The notes under the pieces were generated by a model. That model saw only the letters and a program-made list of their open reading frames with translations. It did no database searches and was not told the DNA's origin. 64,000 nt of DNA from Pseudoscleropodium purum (taxonomy: Eukaryota; Streptophyta; Bryopsida; Hypnales; Brachytheciaceae), in contig OZ017795.1 in the NCBI GenBank assembly GCA_963969395.1, positions 20,131,063 to 20,195,062 on the forward strand. The letters run 5' to 3'. Positions within the stretch are counted from its first letter, which is position 1, and each line of letters opens with the position of its first letter. This document shows, in pieces, positions 1 to 12,143 of this stretch. A program made the translations under genes and the position numbers.

Positions 1-1037
1 CACAGTAGAAAATGACTCTTAATGACTCTTACTCTGCAACTCAATGCGAGGATCACTTTTTTACCAACATTGCTAGCACCTTAAGTTTCCTTACACAAAT
101 AGGGCATTGTCACAAGGACATTGCATGCTACCCAGACTAATTTATCTTAATTGCAACATCCCAAATATGACCATGTGTTGCAATGCTCCAAATATATCTA
201 CTAGCTAGGTAGACGTGCATTGATATAGAAAACTTACTATTAGTCAAAAATAATTTTCATTGTTGCGTAGCCTTGGAACTTGGAGCTGGCCATGGTTGGA
301 AATCATCCTTTTTGGTACCATGTGAATCATTTGCTTAAAAAAGAAATCCAAGAGCATTCCTTAATTGGAGGTCAAAATAGTGTGTAAGACTTAACCTTTT
401 CACACAAAATTCTTAGGATGAGTTCACATTTGCACTTATTTCTTACTCAAAAGGATTCTTTGTCATCCATTGGACACTTAGTGTTCATTGTGAGCGATGT
501 TACTCATGTTAGTTTAGATTTTATCCATTTGATATAATTTCAACTGTCCATGAATTTCTATTACTAAATGTAATTTGTAAACTTATTGTTTTATACGAAG
601 GTAGGCCTAAACCAAATTTTGATCCTTTTTGAAAACTGACTCCTACAAACTCTTGCCCAAAATTTATTGCTTCTATTGTCAGAGCCTAGGATCACCTTTG
701 AAGACACTTATTTTTAGCAATTCCAAAATTTATAGTTTGCTCATACACTAGTGTCCAAAAAATGCATAAGAAAGGAATCTAAAATACCCAATTGACTTCA
801 AACTATTTTCAACAAAAAAAAGGCAATTCAATAGCAAGAACAATGTTCCATTTCTTATTATTCACAAGCATTTTTGAACATTTCTTATCCTAGAAGTTCA
901 ATATAATCACAATATTCCACCAATACACGAGGATTGAAAGTTCTTCAACTTTCTAATCCAAAATTACCATCTTCACTTTGTGTTCATCATTCTCCAAAAT
1001 CAATTACATACCTAGCTATATATGCAAAAAAATCCAA
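1..1037. other. AT-rich intergenic DNA, no gene seen
   Basis: No long open frame and no recognisable protein family on either strand. The stretch holds one member of a dispersed repeat (about 290-480), described separately. Confidence 0.6.
290..480 (+). repeat. Dispersed repeat, partner of 28565-28765
   Basis: Shared landmarks occur in the same order in both copies: GGAAATCATC, TTTTGGTAC, then GGTCAAAATAG against AGTCAAACTAT, and TTTTCACACAAAATT followed by AGGATGA. The two copies are in the same orientation and clearly diverged. The type of element is unknown. Confidence 0.5.
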
Positions 1038-1222
1038 TTTAGAACCAAACTTTAGTCCTTCCTAACTTTTGCATACGATATCTAAATGCCACGTTCTTTG
1101 GTGCGTTGGAACCTCCTTTCAATTGCCAACAAGAAAATCAATGAAAATTTCACTGATGTAATAACAGTAACCAGGCACAGTAGCAAAAAGTGGTGGTTTG
1201 GGGGGGGTAGTTACCCACCTTC
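1038..1222 (+). repeat. Left arm of a widely spaced inverted repeat
   Basis: This segment matches the reverse complement of 4690-4866 at roughly 80 percent by eye. Shared blocks are AGAACCAAACTTT, TTTTGCATACGATAT, GTTGGAACCTCCTTTCA and AGTAACCAG. The arms are about 3.5 kb apart. The short open frames inside are not conserved between arms, so I do not call a protein. Confidence 0.6.
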
Positions 1223-2210
1223 AATCCATGCACACATTGATTCAGTCTTCCCTGTTTGTAAGGCTGCTGTTTCAAGCTTGCACCACCGCTGAAGATTGCC
1301 ACCAGTTTGGTGTACGAGCTATGAACAGCTTGCAAGCAAGAAGCAAGATCCAAGCCAATACTTCTAAGAGCCTACTGTAAGTAACTGCAGAGGTGGTCCT
1401 TTGGTCCCAAATGACTGCGCACATTCAGGAACACCAGTAAGAAGAATGATAATACTATACTATACAAATTCCGCTCACATGGAATCCGGCGCAACCTGAA
1501 AAACAATCTACAGACATCTACAGACACATGACTCACCTTGCTTGCTTGCTTATGACGAGAGAAAACGTGAACTTCCAGTCAGTTATTAACTTATTGTAAT
1601 GTTAAGCGTGTTTTTTGTAATTAAGTTAAGATTTTTTTAGTTTTTTTTTTTAAATTTTGGAAAGAACACTGTGAATGAGGGGGGAAAAACAATCAGTCAG
1701 ATATTATTTTAATAAGTTAAGACTTAGAGTGTCCTAAAGTGAGGTTCAATCTCGAAAGCCTAGCTTGGCGCTGCAAATTTGGGGTACACTGAGATGATGA
1801 CCGGTACTCCTCTAGGGAGCTCCACTGTCGCTGGCCCTTGCACAGGACATCTTATGTGAGCCTTTTTAACTTCCAGAGTAGAAAGGGAAGCAGACCCATG
1901 TGGACTGGCGACTGCTTAATTGGCAGCCCAATTTGGAGCTTTACTTTTGGATCCAATTCAGATTGGTTGATGCATTTTAATTGGTAGTTTTTAGTGTTGC
2001 ATTGAGTGTGGAATTGGGACTGAAATTAAAGGTTGGAATTGGGTTGGGAAGTTGCTACGATTCAATGAATCCAATGAACTCACTGCTTACTAAGCAGCTT
2101 TTACACATGGAGCAAAAGAAGTTCATTCATTGTCTTACTGTACAGTCAGGTCTACCACATTTACGAATTTTGAATCCTGCTGAAAATTTGGATACCTTTG
2201 GGAGGCCCAT
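1223..2210. other. Gene-free stretch
   Basis: Nothing recognisable. It contains a CTTGCTTGCTTG run near 1540 and homopolymer tracts. The 81-residue frame starting at 1981 has no family features and no splice context. Confidence 0.5.
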
Positions 2211-2665
2211 GTGCACTCAAAAATGAATGGAATTTCAAATTTCAAAATTGCATTGGAATCACACTGAAGTCTACTTTACCACCATTACTAATGCACATAT
2301 GTAATTGAAAATCATACAAAGAGTTTGATGTTCTTTATACACTATCTCACACTTGGTGTTACCACCATTTGTGAAAATTACAACTTATAATTTAGGGTAC
2401 ATATTAGAAATGAATCTCCACAATTGTTTTCGAGACACTTGATCACATGCCACTTGAAAATTTTGGATCACTTTTTGTTTTTTCTTCACCCTAATGCAAG
2501 AAGTCTTTCACTATCTTCTATGAAATGGGAGATAATGTGTAAAATCAATCCAACTTGTAATATGATTTTACATTATTCATTTTTCACTTGTCATTAAGTT
2601 GAATTAGACTTCAATGTGATTCCAATGCAATTTGAAATTTCAAAATTGATTCATTTTTTAGTACG
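2211..2665. mobile_element. MITE-like element with about 50-bp terminal inverted repeats
   Basis: The left end (from about 2211) and the reverse complement of the right end (to about 2665) share AAAAATGAAT, a stretch rich in TTTCAAATT, and ATTGCATTGGAATCACA followed by TGAAGTCTA. The roughly 350-bp interior is AT-rich and non-coding. I could not define a clean target-site duplication, so the superfamily is open. Confidence 0.6.
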
Positions 2666-3103
2666 CTAGAGCTTCTTAAAGTTGCTGAAATTTCTAGTGA
2701 GCCTGGTCTGAAAAATTCGTAAATGAGCTAGACCTTACTGTACATACAAGAGGGTCAGATTCATCAAGGAAGTGGCTGCTAGTCATTGAATTCCCAATGC
2801 ATTCCAATTTCTTAAATGGAATGCTGGTAATTTGAGAAACACCATGGCAGAACCCCGTGATTACAGAGCTTTTGTCAGATTTCTTAACTGGAATGTTAGC
2901 TAGTAATAGGTAGGTACATATGTGCGTTAGCCTCCTAATAGAGACTGAATGCCAGATTGAACCATTCCAATTAGACGACTTTTTCAGACGCATTTCTTAA
3001 AATTAATGAATGTAAGTTTAGTAAAGTTATAATAGGTACTTACATATGCGTTCTCTGAGAGCTTTGGAGTGTGGATATGATTGCCAGCTCCCACTTTACA
3101 CAA

Positions 3104-3535
3104 CAGATTAAGTATCTGTCCAATGGAGTGTGGGGATTTGAGACCATTGCACATTTGTCCTTCACCTGGCCTGTTTCTGCAGTTACAACACTCATCTCAG
3201 CATGATGTTGCATGCACAAAAAAAAAATCATTCAAAAGATAAGTTAGCACAATTGGTTGTTGCGGAGCAGAAATTTGCTTCTAGTTTCTGTTAAAAGTTG
3301 AAGACCTACAACTGATTATCTGCACAATGGAGTGTTGATTGAGACCATTTCATTGCACATTTGGATGTACGACCTTTACCTGGCTTGTTTCTGCAGTTAC
3401 AACCCTCCATCTTAGCATGATGTTGCATGCACAACTGAAAACATTCAAAAGATAAGATAGCATGACTAATTCATTCCAGAGAGAGTGGAAATTTATTTCT
3501 AGTTTCTGTAAAATTACAAGTTGAAGTTGAAGAGG
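3104..3535. repeat. Two-copy tandem duplication, unit about 200 bp
   Basis: Unit 1 (about 3104-3304) and unit 2 (about 3311-3535) share in order: CAATGGAGTGT, GAGACCATT, TTGCACATTTG, TGTTTCTGCAGTTACAAC, AGCATGATGTTGCATGCACAA, CATTCAAAAGATAAG and TTTCTAGTTTCTGT. Two minus-strand open frames overlap it, but they are not in equivalent frames and resemble no known family. Confidence 0.7.
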
Positions 3536-4689
3536 TGCAACAGCTAGTACTTGCAGAGATCTGGGGAGGTACTTGCTGGGTTTAGATTTTCTGTATACTA
3601 ACTTTGGACAGACAGGAATGAGTTGTGCTTCACAGGAGGTGATTGAAGCAAAATCTTTCATTGCTTCAAAACACAATCAGACAAGAGGATAGTATTCCAT
3701 TCATACGGAAAGGAGTGTGTTTGTGTGTGTCATAAATTCATAATCTTCTTGAAATGAAATGAGGAGAGCAATGGGAAGAAGAGCAATTGAGGTTGATTTA
3801 GTGGCCACAATTCTTGTCTTGGATGATAGTAATGGAGTGATTAGTGATTGCATTAGGAACTTTCACTTTTTGAGTATAAATTCAATCATCACAAGAAGTA
3901 ACTTCTGGTAAGCTTAAAATATTGCAATTACTTTAGGTGAGTAAGATGATCATTATGGGAACTCTTTTATCTAATTTTGGGGTAGTCTAAAGACTCTTTT
4001 TTCCTCTACAATTGGACATCACAATTCAAAAAACTCATAACCAATTCATACTTTGTAAGAAAAAAATAGAATTTCAATTGTTCTCCCTATTTCTCCCATT
4101 TGTCTCGATGTGGTTTAAAATTTTTCAATTCATACAGGGCAAAACCAGTCATAGGCTAGTTTACTTTAGCACAAATCTCATTTCATTTCTTGACCAAAAG
4201 TCTGTCATGAGATGATGCAAGACTGTAAGAATGGGTCATTCCCTAGGTGTAGATCTGTCATGGCTGCATGGGCCTTTTGCCTGTCATCACGCTGGTTTCC
4301 CTTCGTACTGTAAGGTACCTGCTCCTTGTAACTCAGGATTCTGTCTCTGACAATTCCCAAGCATGTTCACGAAACTAATACCAAATTATAATTTGGTTGG
4401 TCGTTCAGGAAGGATGCGATAATTAATTTTAAATTTTAAGAATGGAGTTCTAATTAATCAGGGAATAAAAACCTTGCCAGCAGTCTTTCTGTCTGTCTTG
4501 GTTCCCACAACTTGCATAGCTTCACATCTATCAGCAGAAGCAGTAGCAACAACTGAACTGCACTAGTCGTGACCATGGAAGGAAGGAGCAGTAGTACACA
4601 TGGAAGAGACAAATCAAAGGACCACCCACTGGCACACTCGGGGAGCTTCTTCCCTTTAGCATTGGATACGTGACTTGATTGTCGTGCAT
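3536..4689. other. Gene-free stretch
   Basis: No supported gene. The short frames at 4012-4215 (+) and 4454-4714 (-) look like chance openings in AT-rich sequence. Confidence 0.5.
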
Positions 4690-4866
4690 GAGGTGGGTAC
4701 CCCCAAACTGCCACTTTTTGCTGCTGTGACTGGTTACTGATATTAGATGGGTCAATTTTTCATTGATTTTTGTTGTTGGCAAGTGAAAGGAGGTTCCAAC
4801 ACACCAAAGAACATATTGTTTGGATATCGTATGCAAAAGTTATTAAGGAACAAAGTTTGGTTCTAA
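4690..4866 (-). repeat. Right arm of the inverted repeat with 1038-1222
   Basis: The reverse complement of this arm matches 1038-1222 over about 175 bp, from the AGAACCAAACTTTG block to the GGTACCCAC / GTTACCCAC block. With the left arm it could be the ends of a decayed element or an inverted duplication. No transposase was found between them. Confidence 0.6.
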
Positions 4867-6119
4867 AACAGTTTCTTCCACATATTAAATAGGTACATAA
4901 GTAGGTACATGATTGATTTGGAGATGTATACAAAGTGTAGATGGCGGCTTAGGAACAATAGCACATTTGGAGATGCCTACCTTATTACAAGATATTTTGG
5001 ATATAAAATTTTCAAAGCTATAGTATTTATTTGTAGGGAGATAAGTGTATGCCATCTTCTGGTGACTAGAGATGGAGAGGTTGAATTAATTGATGTTTAG
5101 GAAGAACTACCAATTTGTTCATTGTTAGCCCCTAGAATTGGGAAGAATCTCCACTAGCAATAGAAAACATTAGTGGAAAAATAAAACTGTGAAAAAATCT
5201 ATAAAATATCTGTTCATAATTAAAAACAGAGGAAAAAAATGAACTTGGTACTTCAAAAATGGTTCAATATGAGAATTAAAAGAAAATAGTCGGTAAAATT
5301 CAAAAAATCCCCCTAATATTGAATTGAACTAAGGTAACTTGTTGAAAAACTGATCTTCAGAGGTTCTTGTTACATTCTAGATAGCTATGAGAATTGATTT
5401 GGGTAATACCTAATGTATCTATAACTTTGAAAATTCATATTTTGTTTATACAACATCCAAGAAACATATGATAATTTCTAAATTCCAAAGGCCTTTTCTC
5501 AATCAAAATCCACTACAAATTGCTATTTCTATTGTAAAAAAAAAAATATTCAAAAAAATATTGTTAGCAAATGTAACTTCAGGATCTTATGCTAGATTGG
5601 CATAGAAGAATTTCTAGAAACTTTAACAACGCAAATTGCAAGATATTTGTGTTTAAAGTGAAGAATACATATTATTTTTGCTTTGTTTGATTAAATTATA
5701 AGACATTGAATCTCCTTAAGTAAATTCTTTTGCACTATAAGCTTTGATTTTTTAAAATCATGTTGAAATATTCAGCAAGGAGTTTTGAATAAAATAAAAT
5801 AAAAATGAAAATATAATTTCCATTCTTCAAAAAATTGTTAAGTAGAGGTAGATGCAAACTTAATCTAAAACCTCAAACTATACTTAATGGTGTAATTAAA
5901 CAAACTACCCCCAATGGTGAAATTATTCTAGCAAGCAAAATTAATCTTCTAGAACTTTATATTGAAAAATTGTAAAAATTGAGTTAAAAAACAAATCCAA
6001 TACATTAATTCCTCATGAAGATGTATAATTGCCTACAAAAGAAGATATCCAATAACTTTTACATCACTAATCCAAATGGAATGAATCAATCTTTTGATTG
6101 TCATGTCAAATGGCAGCAA
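4867..6119. other. AT-rich gene-free stretch
   Basis: No family-like coding sequence. Many A and T homopolymers. The stretch near 6000-6090 resembles the flank of the repeat family that follows. Confidence 0.5.
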
Positions 6120-7080
6120 GTTTGTATTAGTAGTTATTTTGCTTAGGAAGTTAACCCCTAAATGATTTTGACTATGTTTTTACCAAAAGAGCTCTAAAAC
6201 TGCCATTTTGTAGTACAAGTACCAAATTTTAGAAAAAAATAAAATTTTGGACACATATAACCATAGGATCTTGTAGTAAGCTTGTTTGAAAACACGTGAA
6301 AAAAATTTCAGAAATTTCCACCACGTAGATTGCAAGGTATTAGCATTTGAAGTGACAAATTTCCTTTTTTTGGCCCTACAAAAATCCAAGTAGCTGCACT
6401 TTAGAAGGTCACATTTGTATGCAAAAATTTCCAAAGTGGTTGCAACTCCTTGGATTCATTTTTCAAGTCAAGTTGTTTACATGCTTGGAATTTTTTTAAT
6501 CATTTGAAATCATACAACATATAGGAAAAAAATAGTAGGTAAAAAAGAGTAGAGAATGATTCAAAATATTGAATTGTTAACAATTTATTTATGGAATTGA
6601 AAAATGTCAATTCCAATGGTTGTAATTTTTTAATAAAAATCTACACCCAATTTTTTTATTTTTTTCCAAAAATATTGAAAATTGAGTTAAATGAAGGACT
6701 TCAAAGTTTGTCTTAGAATAGAGATTCAAGAACAACTTAGAAACTTCCACAAACTAAAACTCCTCATAACTTTTGACTCATTGATCAAAATGGAATGATT
6801 CAAAGCTTTGTAATTATATATAAATCTATAGAACCAATTTCAAATTTTAATTTCTTAAAAAAATAATTTTTATAGAAGTTTTTTTTTCTACCTAAGCGGC
6901 CCGTCAAGCAATGAAAAGTACATATCATACAATAACTTTTTAACCATGTAGTCAAAAGTTATGAAAATTGTTGTGCCTTCAAGCTACTCCTTGAGCACAT
7001 GTCATATTAAAATTTTAATGTTTATAGTGAGCTGCCCAAAATTTCTATATTGCCAAAAAACACAATTTGGGCATTTAGAG
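6120..7080 (-). repeat. Dispersed repeat family, copy A (inverted)
   Basis: The reverse complement of this block matches 31630-32215 over its first part and 21795-22790 over its last part. Landmarks shared with the other copies are AGGAGTAGCTT, CACAACAATTTT, TTTTCATTGC, AAGC(T)TTGAATCATTC, ATTCCAATGG/AACCATTGG and TTGTAGGGCCA/TTATGCAAGGCC. Translations of copies A and B look alike (KCDL-KCS-LD-C-AKK pattern), which may mean an old coding region, but stops interrupt both. Confidence 0.65.
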
Positions 7081-9011
7081 GTTAATAAAGGAGTTTAGGC
7101 TAACTTGGAAGGTCCAGTTAGGACCTAAGGAGGATAGAATTAGGATCCAATTAAGATCTAACTGGAGCCTAGTTAGAATAGAATTAAAGTTTAGTATGTT
7201 ATAATAGAATATAATGTTAGTTGAAGATATGAATATGGACATTTGGAGGCTAGAAGGTTTGATTGAAACCCTAGACAAATCCTCCTTCCCTTTCATTCTC
7301 TTCAAGTGTTGCGTCTAAGGATTTCATAAACTTTAGAAGATGGAAAACTTTGAAGGTTGTAGATAATGGGGATATTGTCCATGTACTTAATCTAAGGTGT
7401 CTCTTTTTGTACTTCAAATTGTATGTAAGATTAGTCCAATTGTAATGAAATGTTTGATGCTCATTTATGCCTAATTATAGTGGGATTTGCCTTTGGGTAT
7501 TTGTGTTTGCACATGTGAATGTTGTTCACAACACTCCTTATTAGAGATATGAAGTGATGCAATATGGTAGAGAGAAATATATAATCTATAAGGAACAAAT
7601 TCCTTAAAATTATGTTTCAAGTTTTTGTATATTAGGGTTGATTTGGCTTGAATATTTTAATTTGGATAGTATTAACTTTTCCTCCCAAGTACAAAAATTT
7701 ATCATTTGTTCTATCTTTCAAAAAGTTTCAAAATATTGCCAAAATTTAAGATCATGAGAACTTTCTCAAACTCTCATTTGTGTAGGCCTAGGACTTTTAG
7801 GGTTAAGAAAATTAAAAACCATTCTCCAATTGCCAACAAGACCTAATAAAGACTTTTAGATGTAATTCATTTAGACTTAGTTGATTTTCTTATTCTATTT
7901 TATTCAAATATTTTTATTTGTCTTTTTTAATAGCATTTTGTATTGAAATAAAATAACAAAATAACACTTCAAAAAAAATTGTCAAGAATTCTCCTAAGGT
8001 TTTCAACTTTTATTGTCTAAATGAAGTTTTACTCAACTATTTAATTAGAAGTCAACCCTCTTCATTCATTGCTAATAATATAAAATGTTAAATAATCATT
8101 TGATTGAATGTTTATGAATAGTATAGCCAATAAATAGGCTTAATATTGCATGATTACTTTATAATGATACTTTTGAAAATTGGGTCATTTCTTAGTAGAT
8201 GATACACTAGAAAGTACATATAATCTATTTTGAACTCACTAATTAGTTTTTGCTATCACTATTATCTTCAAATGTCACAAATAATTTTCACACAAATGCT
8301 ATAAGCTTAAAGATGATAGTTGTAAAATGACATTATCCAATAAGTCTACAAACAAAATTTTATTTTTACTTAATATATTATGACATAATCATATATCAAT
8401 ATAATGTGATTTTATTCATATCCATCACTAAAATAGTACATTACTAAATATTAGGATTTAGAAGCCTATATTCTTACACCTTTCTTCTAATCCACTTGCT
8501 AACACCATCGATAGTAAGGATAGTCAGACCTTCTTCACTACTGGCGGATTATTTAGCAAATGTATACACAGTGGCTCTCAATTGGCTCCCCATTGCTCCT
8601 CCATTGTAGAATATATTGTTTTTGTGAAGTTTTCACCAAGCTTGTTATTCTACTCTGGAGGTGAATATTGAATAATGCGAAAATTTCTTCACTCTTGCTT
8701 ATTGTGTTTGTGCCTTCATTGTGAAGAGCACACTGCCTATGCGTTCTACAACTTCATCATGCAATCCTTGTGAACCATAATTTTCCAATCCTCAAGACTC
8801 GTCCTCAAGGTAATAGAAAGAGTATACACCTTTGTCATATCTTTAGGCACCTAATTGGCTTTGGGTTTCTCTCTTGACCTCCTCAATTTTTAGCAAAATT
8901 TTGTCTTCAGAGAAGGTGTGACTACCCATAATGTCACATGTCCATTTTAAACACTAGAGAAATCCTTCTTCAATTGGGTGTACTTTGGTAGCCTAGGAAG
9001 TGATAAATAGG
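7081..9011. other. AT-rich gene-free stretch
   Basis: Nothing identifiable. One AGGTGTGACTACCC motif near 8916 recurs near 9395 (reverse) and 9906 and relates to the repeat described at 9780-9925. Confidence 0.5.
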
Positions 9012-9389
9012 CAGGGTTGACAGGATGGTCGGACGTCCGGGACGTCCAGACGCGGACGCTGTGTCCGCAGCGTCTGTTGACATTCGCAAGTCTAGTGGAC
9101 GCAGCGTCCGCCTGGACCGTCCGCCGTGCCCGATGTTGCCGTTTGCCTCGACTGCTTGACTGCTCCGACCACTGACCATCTCCCCTGTCCGCTTCCCCGA
9201 CCACCCTATTCCAACCGTCCCGCGGTCGCCCGTCTACCCCGCCCATCCACCCATCTCGTCCGCCCCGCCCGTCCACCGCGGCTGAGGTGTTCGCTTTCCG
9301 ACGGCGGAAAGGACGCTGCGTCCGTGTGGACGGACGTCCGGGTTACAGACGCCTTTTTCGGGTGGACGTAAAAATTCGTGAACCCTGAT
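9012..9389. mobile_element. GC-rich palindromic island, hAT-like non-autonomous element
   Basis: A roughly 375-bp GC-rich block sits in AT-rich DNA. It begins CAGGGTTGAC and ends with the reverse complement of CAGGGTTCAC. CAGGG is a usual hAT terminal sequence. Flanks read ATAAATAG on the left and ATAATAGAG on the right, close to a decayed 8-bp target duplication. Inside are many GGACGTCC, GGACGC and GCGTCC motifs in both orientations that could fold into long stems. Open frames on both strands are by-products of the base composition. The superfamily assignment is inferred from the termini only. Confidence 0.5.
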
Positions 9390-9779
9390 AATAGAGGTAG
9401 TCACACCTTTTTCGAGAAACAAAATTCTATGAAGTTGGAGAAGTCAGTGAGACAAAAGAGGAGCCAATATGAAGTTGTTTTGCATGAAAAATATGTGACT
9501 CCCTTCAAAGCCATGTGGAGCATACAAAATGAAAACCTGAGAATACGTTTACTTGCAAATATTTTGTAGCTGATTTTAGGGAGCATATACACAATGTTGA
9601 TGTTGCAACCAATTGTTGGTGGAAGGTTGATGAAACATTGATGTTCAAAGGTCTGATTGTTGCAAAGTAGATCTTGGGTGAGGTTTTTTCTCTTGTAGTG
9701 TGACTTGAGTGAAAGCCACACACAAGAGACAAAACGCTAAGATAAAAGAAAATCTCCAACAAGTTTTCTTCAAGCCGAT
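9390..9779. other. Unassigned sequence
   Basis: Short frames exist on both strands (9401-9721 minus, 9378-9569 plus) without family resemblance. No gene is called. Confidence 0.4.
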
Positions 9780-9925
9780 TTCTTCATCTCTAGAGGAGAA
9801 GAAACAACCTTCTCCATTCTCCAAAAATTAAAGCTCCATAAGCCACAGACATCCAATTACAAAGCGTTGCATCTCAATTCTTGGAGAATGAAACTCAGGT
9901 TGAAGAAGGTGTGACTACCCAGAAT
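9780..9925 (-). repeat. Dispersed repeat, partner of 59712-59830
   Basis: The reverse complement reads GGTAGTCACACCTTCTTCAACCT, then TTCTCCAAGAATTGA, TTGGATGTC and GTGGCTT. 59712-59830 carries the same series in the plus orientation. Possibly a fragment of a larger element. No coding content was recognised. Confidence 0.55.
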
Positions 9926-12143
9926 AAGGAATCCTAAGCAGAAAGTTATTGACAAAATTATTCCTACACTCCCATCCAACATTAGTCAAAGTATTTGCTT
10001 GAAGTCTATTGAGTAACTAAGAGGAAGATCAATGCATTTGCTGCCAGTATCTTCCTTGTGTTCTTGTGTCAAGTTAAGCTTACTTGCGAGAAGACAGAGT
10101 GGTGGAATTCAAGCAATTGAAGGAGAGACTGAGGCATTTGATTGTTGTCAGCATACACATATATTCTGAGCTGAAGGAAAAGTGAAGGCCAAGTAATAGA
10201 GTCTCTGTTAGTGAAAAAAGTAATTAAAAAAAACATGAGTTTAGGAGGTCAGTCAGGTACCCCTTTCTGACGAGTCTTGCCTAACCACTACAGCCGCCTT
10301 TGGAACCTATCACAATACTTTTACAACTCAACTTTCACAAGTACCCCAACTCCAAAATGAATAAATTACTTAACAATGCTCAATTGGAGGCTACTGACAT
10401 TTAGGTTCAGTTCTCTACCTGGTACTTGTACTCTTTTTTTATTCTGAATCCAACCATTTTAAAAGTATGCAATATCCACGTTCCTGTAATTTAGAATTGA
10501 TTAAAATGAAGCTTCAGTTCGTATTGATAATTGTATCATCATCATCATCTGCCTCATGTAATTCTAATTCCATTCCATTTATGCTGCCACTGACTGGGAA
10601 GAACCGAGGACGACGGAATAGGAACCGTCGCCATCGAATTCACTGATAATTCGATGTACTCAAATAAGAAATAGTACTCTACCTGCAGACACGATCACTT
10701 AAGCAATGAAAAACAGAGCTCAAATTGGGCTTCATCTGCCTGTGTTCCTGCCTTCTTTTCTGTGGCACATCATCATCATCATTAATAGTTATCATCATCT
10801 TTTTCATTGCCAGTCGCCTTTTATGATTGATTGCAAACATTACTGCTTCTTGTCCGGGAGTGGGATCTTGTCTGCACATGAGACACTCGGTGGAAGCTGG
10901 CTGGTTGTATGTGTAAGTTCCAGCTGAGCGATTCCCATTCAATCTCAAGCTTGACAACTTCTGGAGATGAGAATTTTCAGGAGCTGGTAGCACAAACACA
11001 TTTGGGTCGAGACAATCCAGTCACACATTATGAGTACGTACTAGTCTTCAAACCCGCCAATATGATTCCATGAACAAATTCAAGAGTGACTGCAGCCAAA
11101 TTTAATGCCCTAGAATCGCAAACAAATTAACCCTATAAGTCATCAGTTCCGTATGGTGATCACCACCAATTGGAACTCACAAGGTGAAGGTGTTAAGTTT
11201 CTATACGGCCATAGCTTTCATCAGCTTCTTTTTTCCCCTTTCGTGCTGCACATACATACCTACATTGATACATACAAGAGGAAGGATCTTTTTGGTTCTG
11301 AAGAAGATGTTATTGATCACAAGTAGGACTCAAGGGGACTGCTTGCCAGTGCCCATGTCCGTAAGATGCCGGGTCGCATTCCACTACCATTTTCTGATGG
11401 TGCACTGCAACCACCCACCAGCACGTTGTAGAACTTTGCCAAACCCCCAAAGTTTCTTGCCACAGGTAGTAGTAGTCTCCATTAATTTTCCTCCCCCTGG
11501 CCTTGATTGTGATTATTTCCCCCATTGATGCTGCGATCTGCCCTGGTCGGACCAGGGGCATGGAGCTTGCATGCAGGAAGGTTTTTTCAAAACGGGGTTG
11601 CCTGACTTGGAGGACAACCTCCCTCCCCCTCTCAGTGCGATCTTCGTGTGTCAGGACTTGTACCAAAGGAACCTGGTTGGTGTGCGCTTGTTAACAATTG
11701 TTGCAGCCAGGCGGCCTGCAGCAGCAAGGGCTGCGCGAGCGCAGGGAGGCAGGCAGGCAGGCTGAGCTGGTCACAACGTTTCCTCCCCTATGACCAAGCC
11801 TCGCCTGCACTAGGGATGTCACCTGGCCCCTATTGCATCATATGCAGACAAGATCCAACTTAGTGTTTTCCGTTTCAGAGCACTCCGCAAGCTTTAGCTG
11901 CTTCCATAGCTTTGATTAATAGCTAGTCCTGAGTGAATTGATTAAACAATCTATATGATACTGTAATTAATTACCTGTTCTCCTCGGAAGCGCGCTCACC
12001 TCAGGCGGTGTTGCTTGTTAGTGGACTCTATCACAGCATTGATATGAGACAACCAAGAGACGCCTTTGGAGGAGAGACTCGATTGCAAACCGCGTAATAG
12101 CAATTTGAGTTTAGTAGAGCCTGCGAGTGAGGAGGAGTTGGAG
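9926..12143. other. Gene-free stretch; distal part is the candidate leader of the next gene
   Basis: Short repeats of ATCATC occur near 10540 and 10770. The sequence from about 11160 to 12140 is less AT-rich and contains several overlapping frames on both strands (for example 11310-11666 minus) that match no family I know. 11950-12143 would be the 5' leader and promoter of the candidate gene that starts at 12144. Confidence 0.4.

Noticed and set aside
10855..11862. Inverted match CATGTGCAGACAAGATCC / CATATGCAGACAAGATCC near 10865 and 11845
   Set aside because: Only about 18 bp with nothing alignable outside; too short to call an element.
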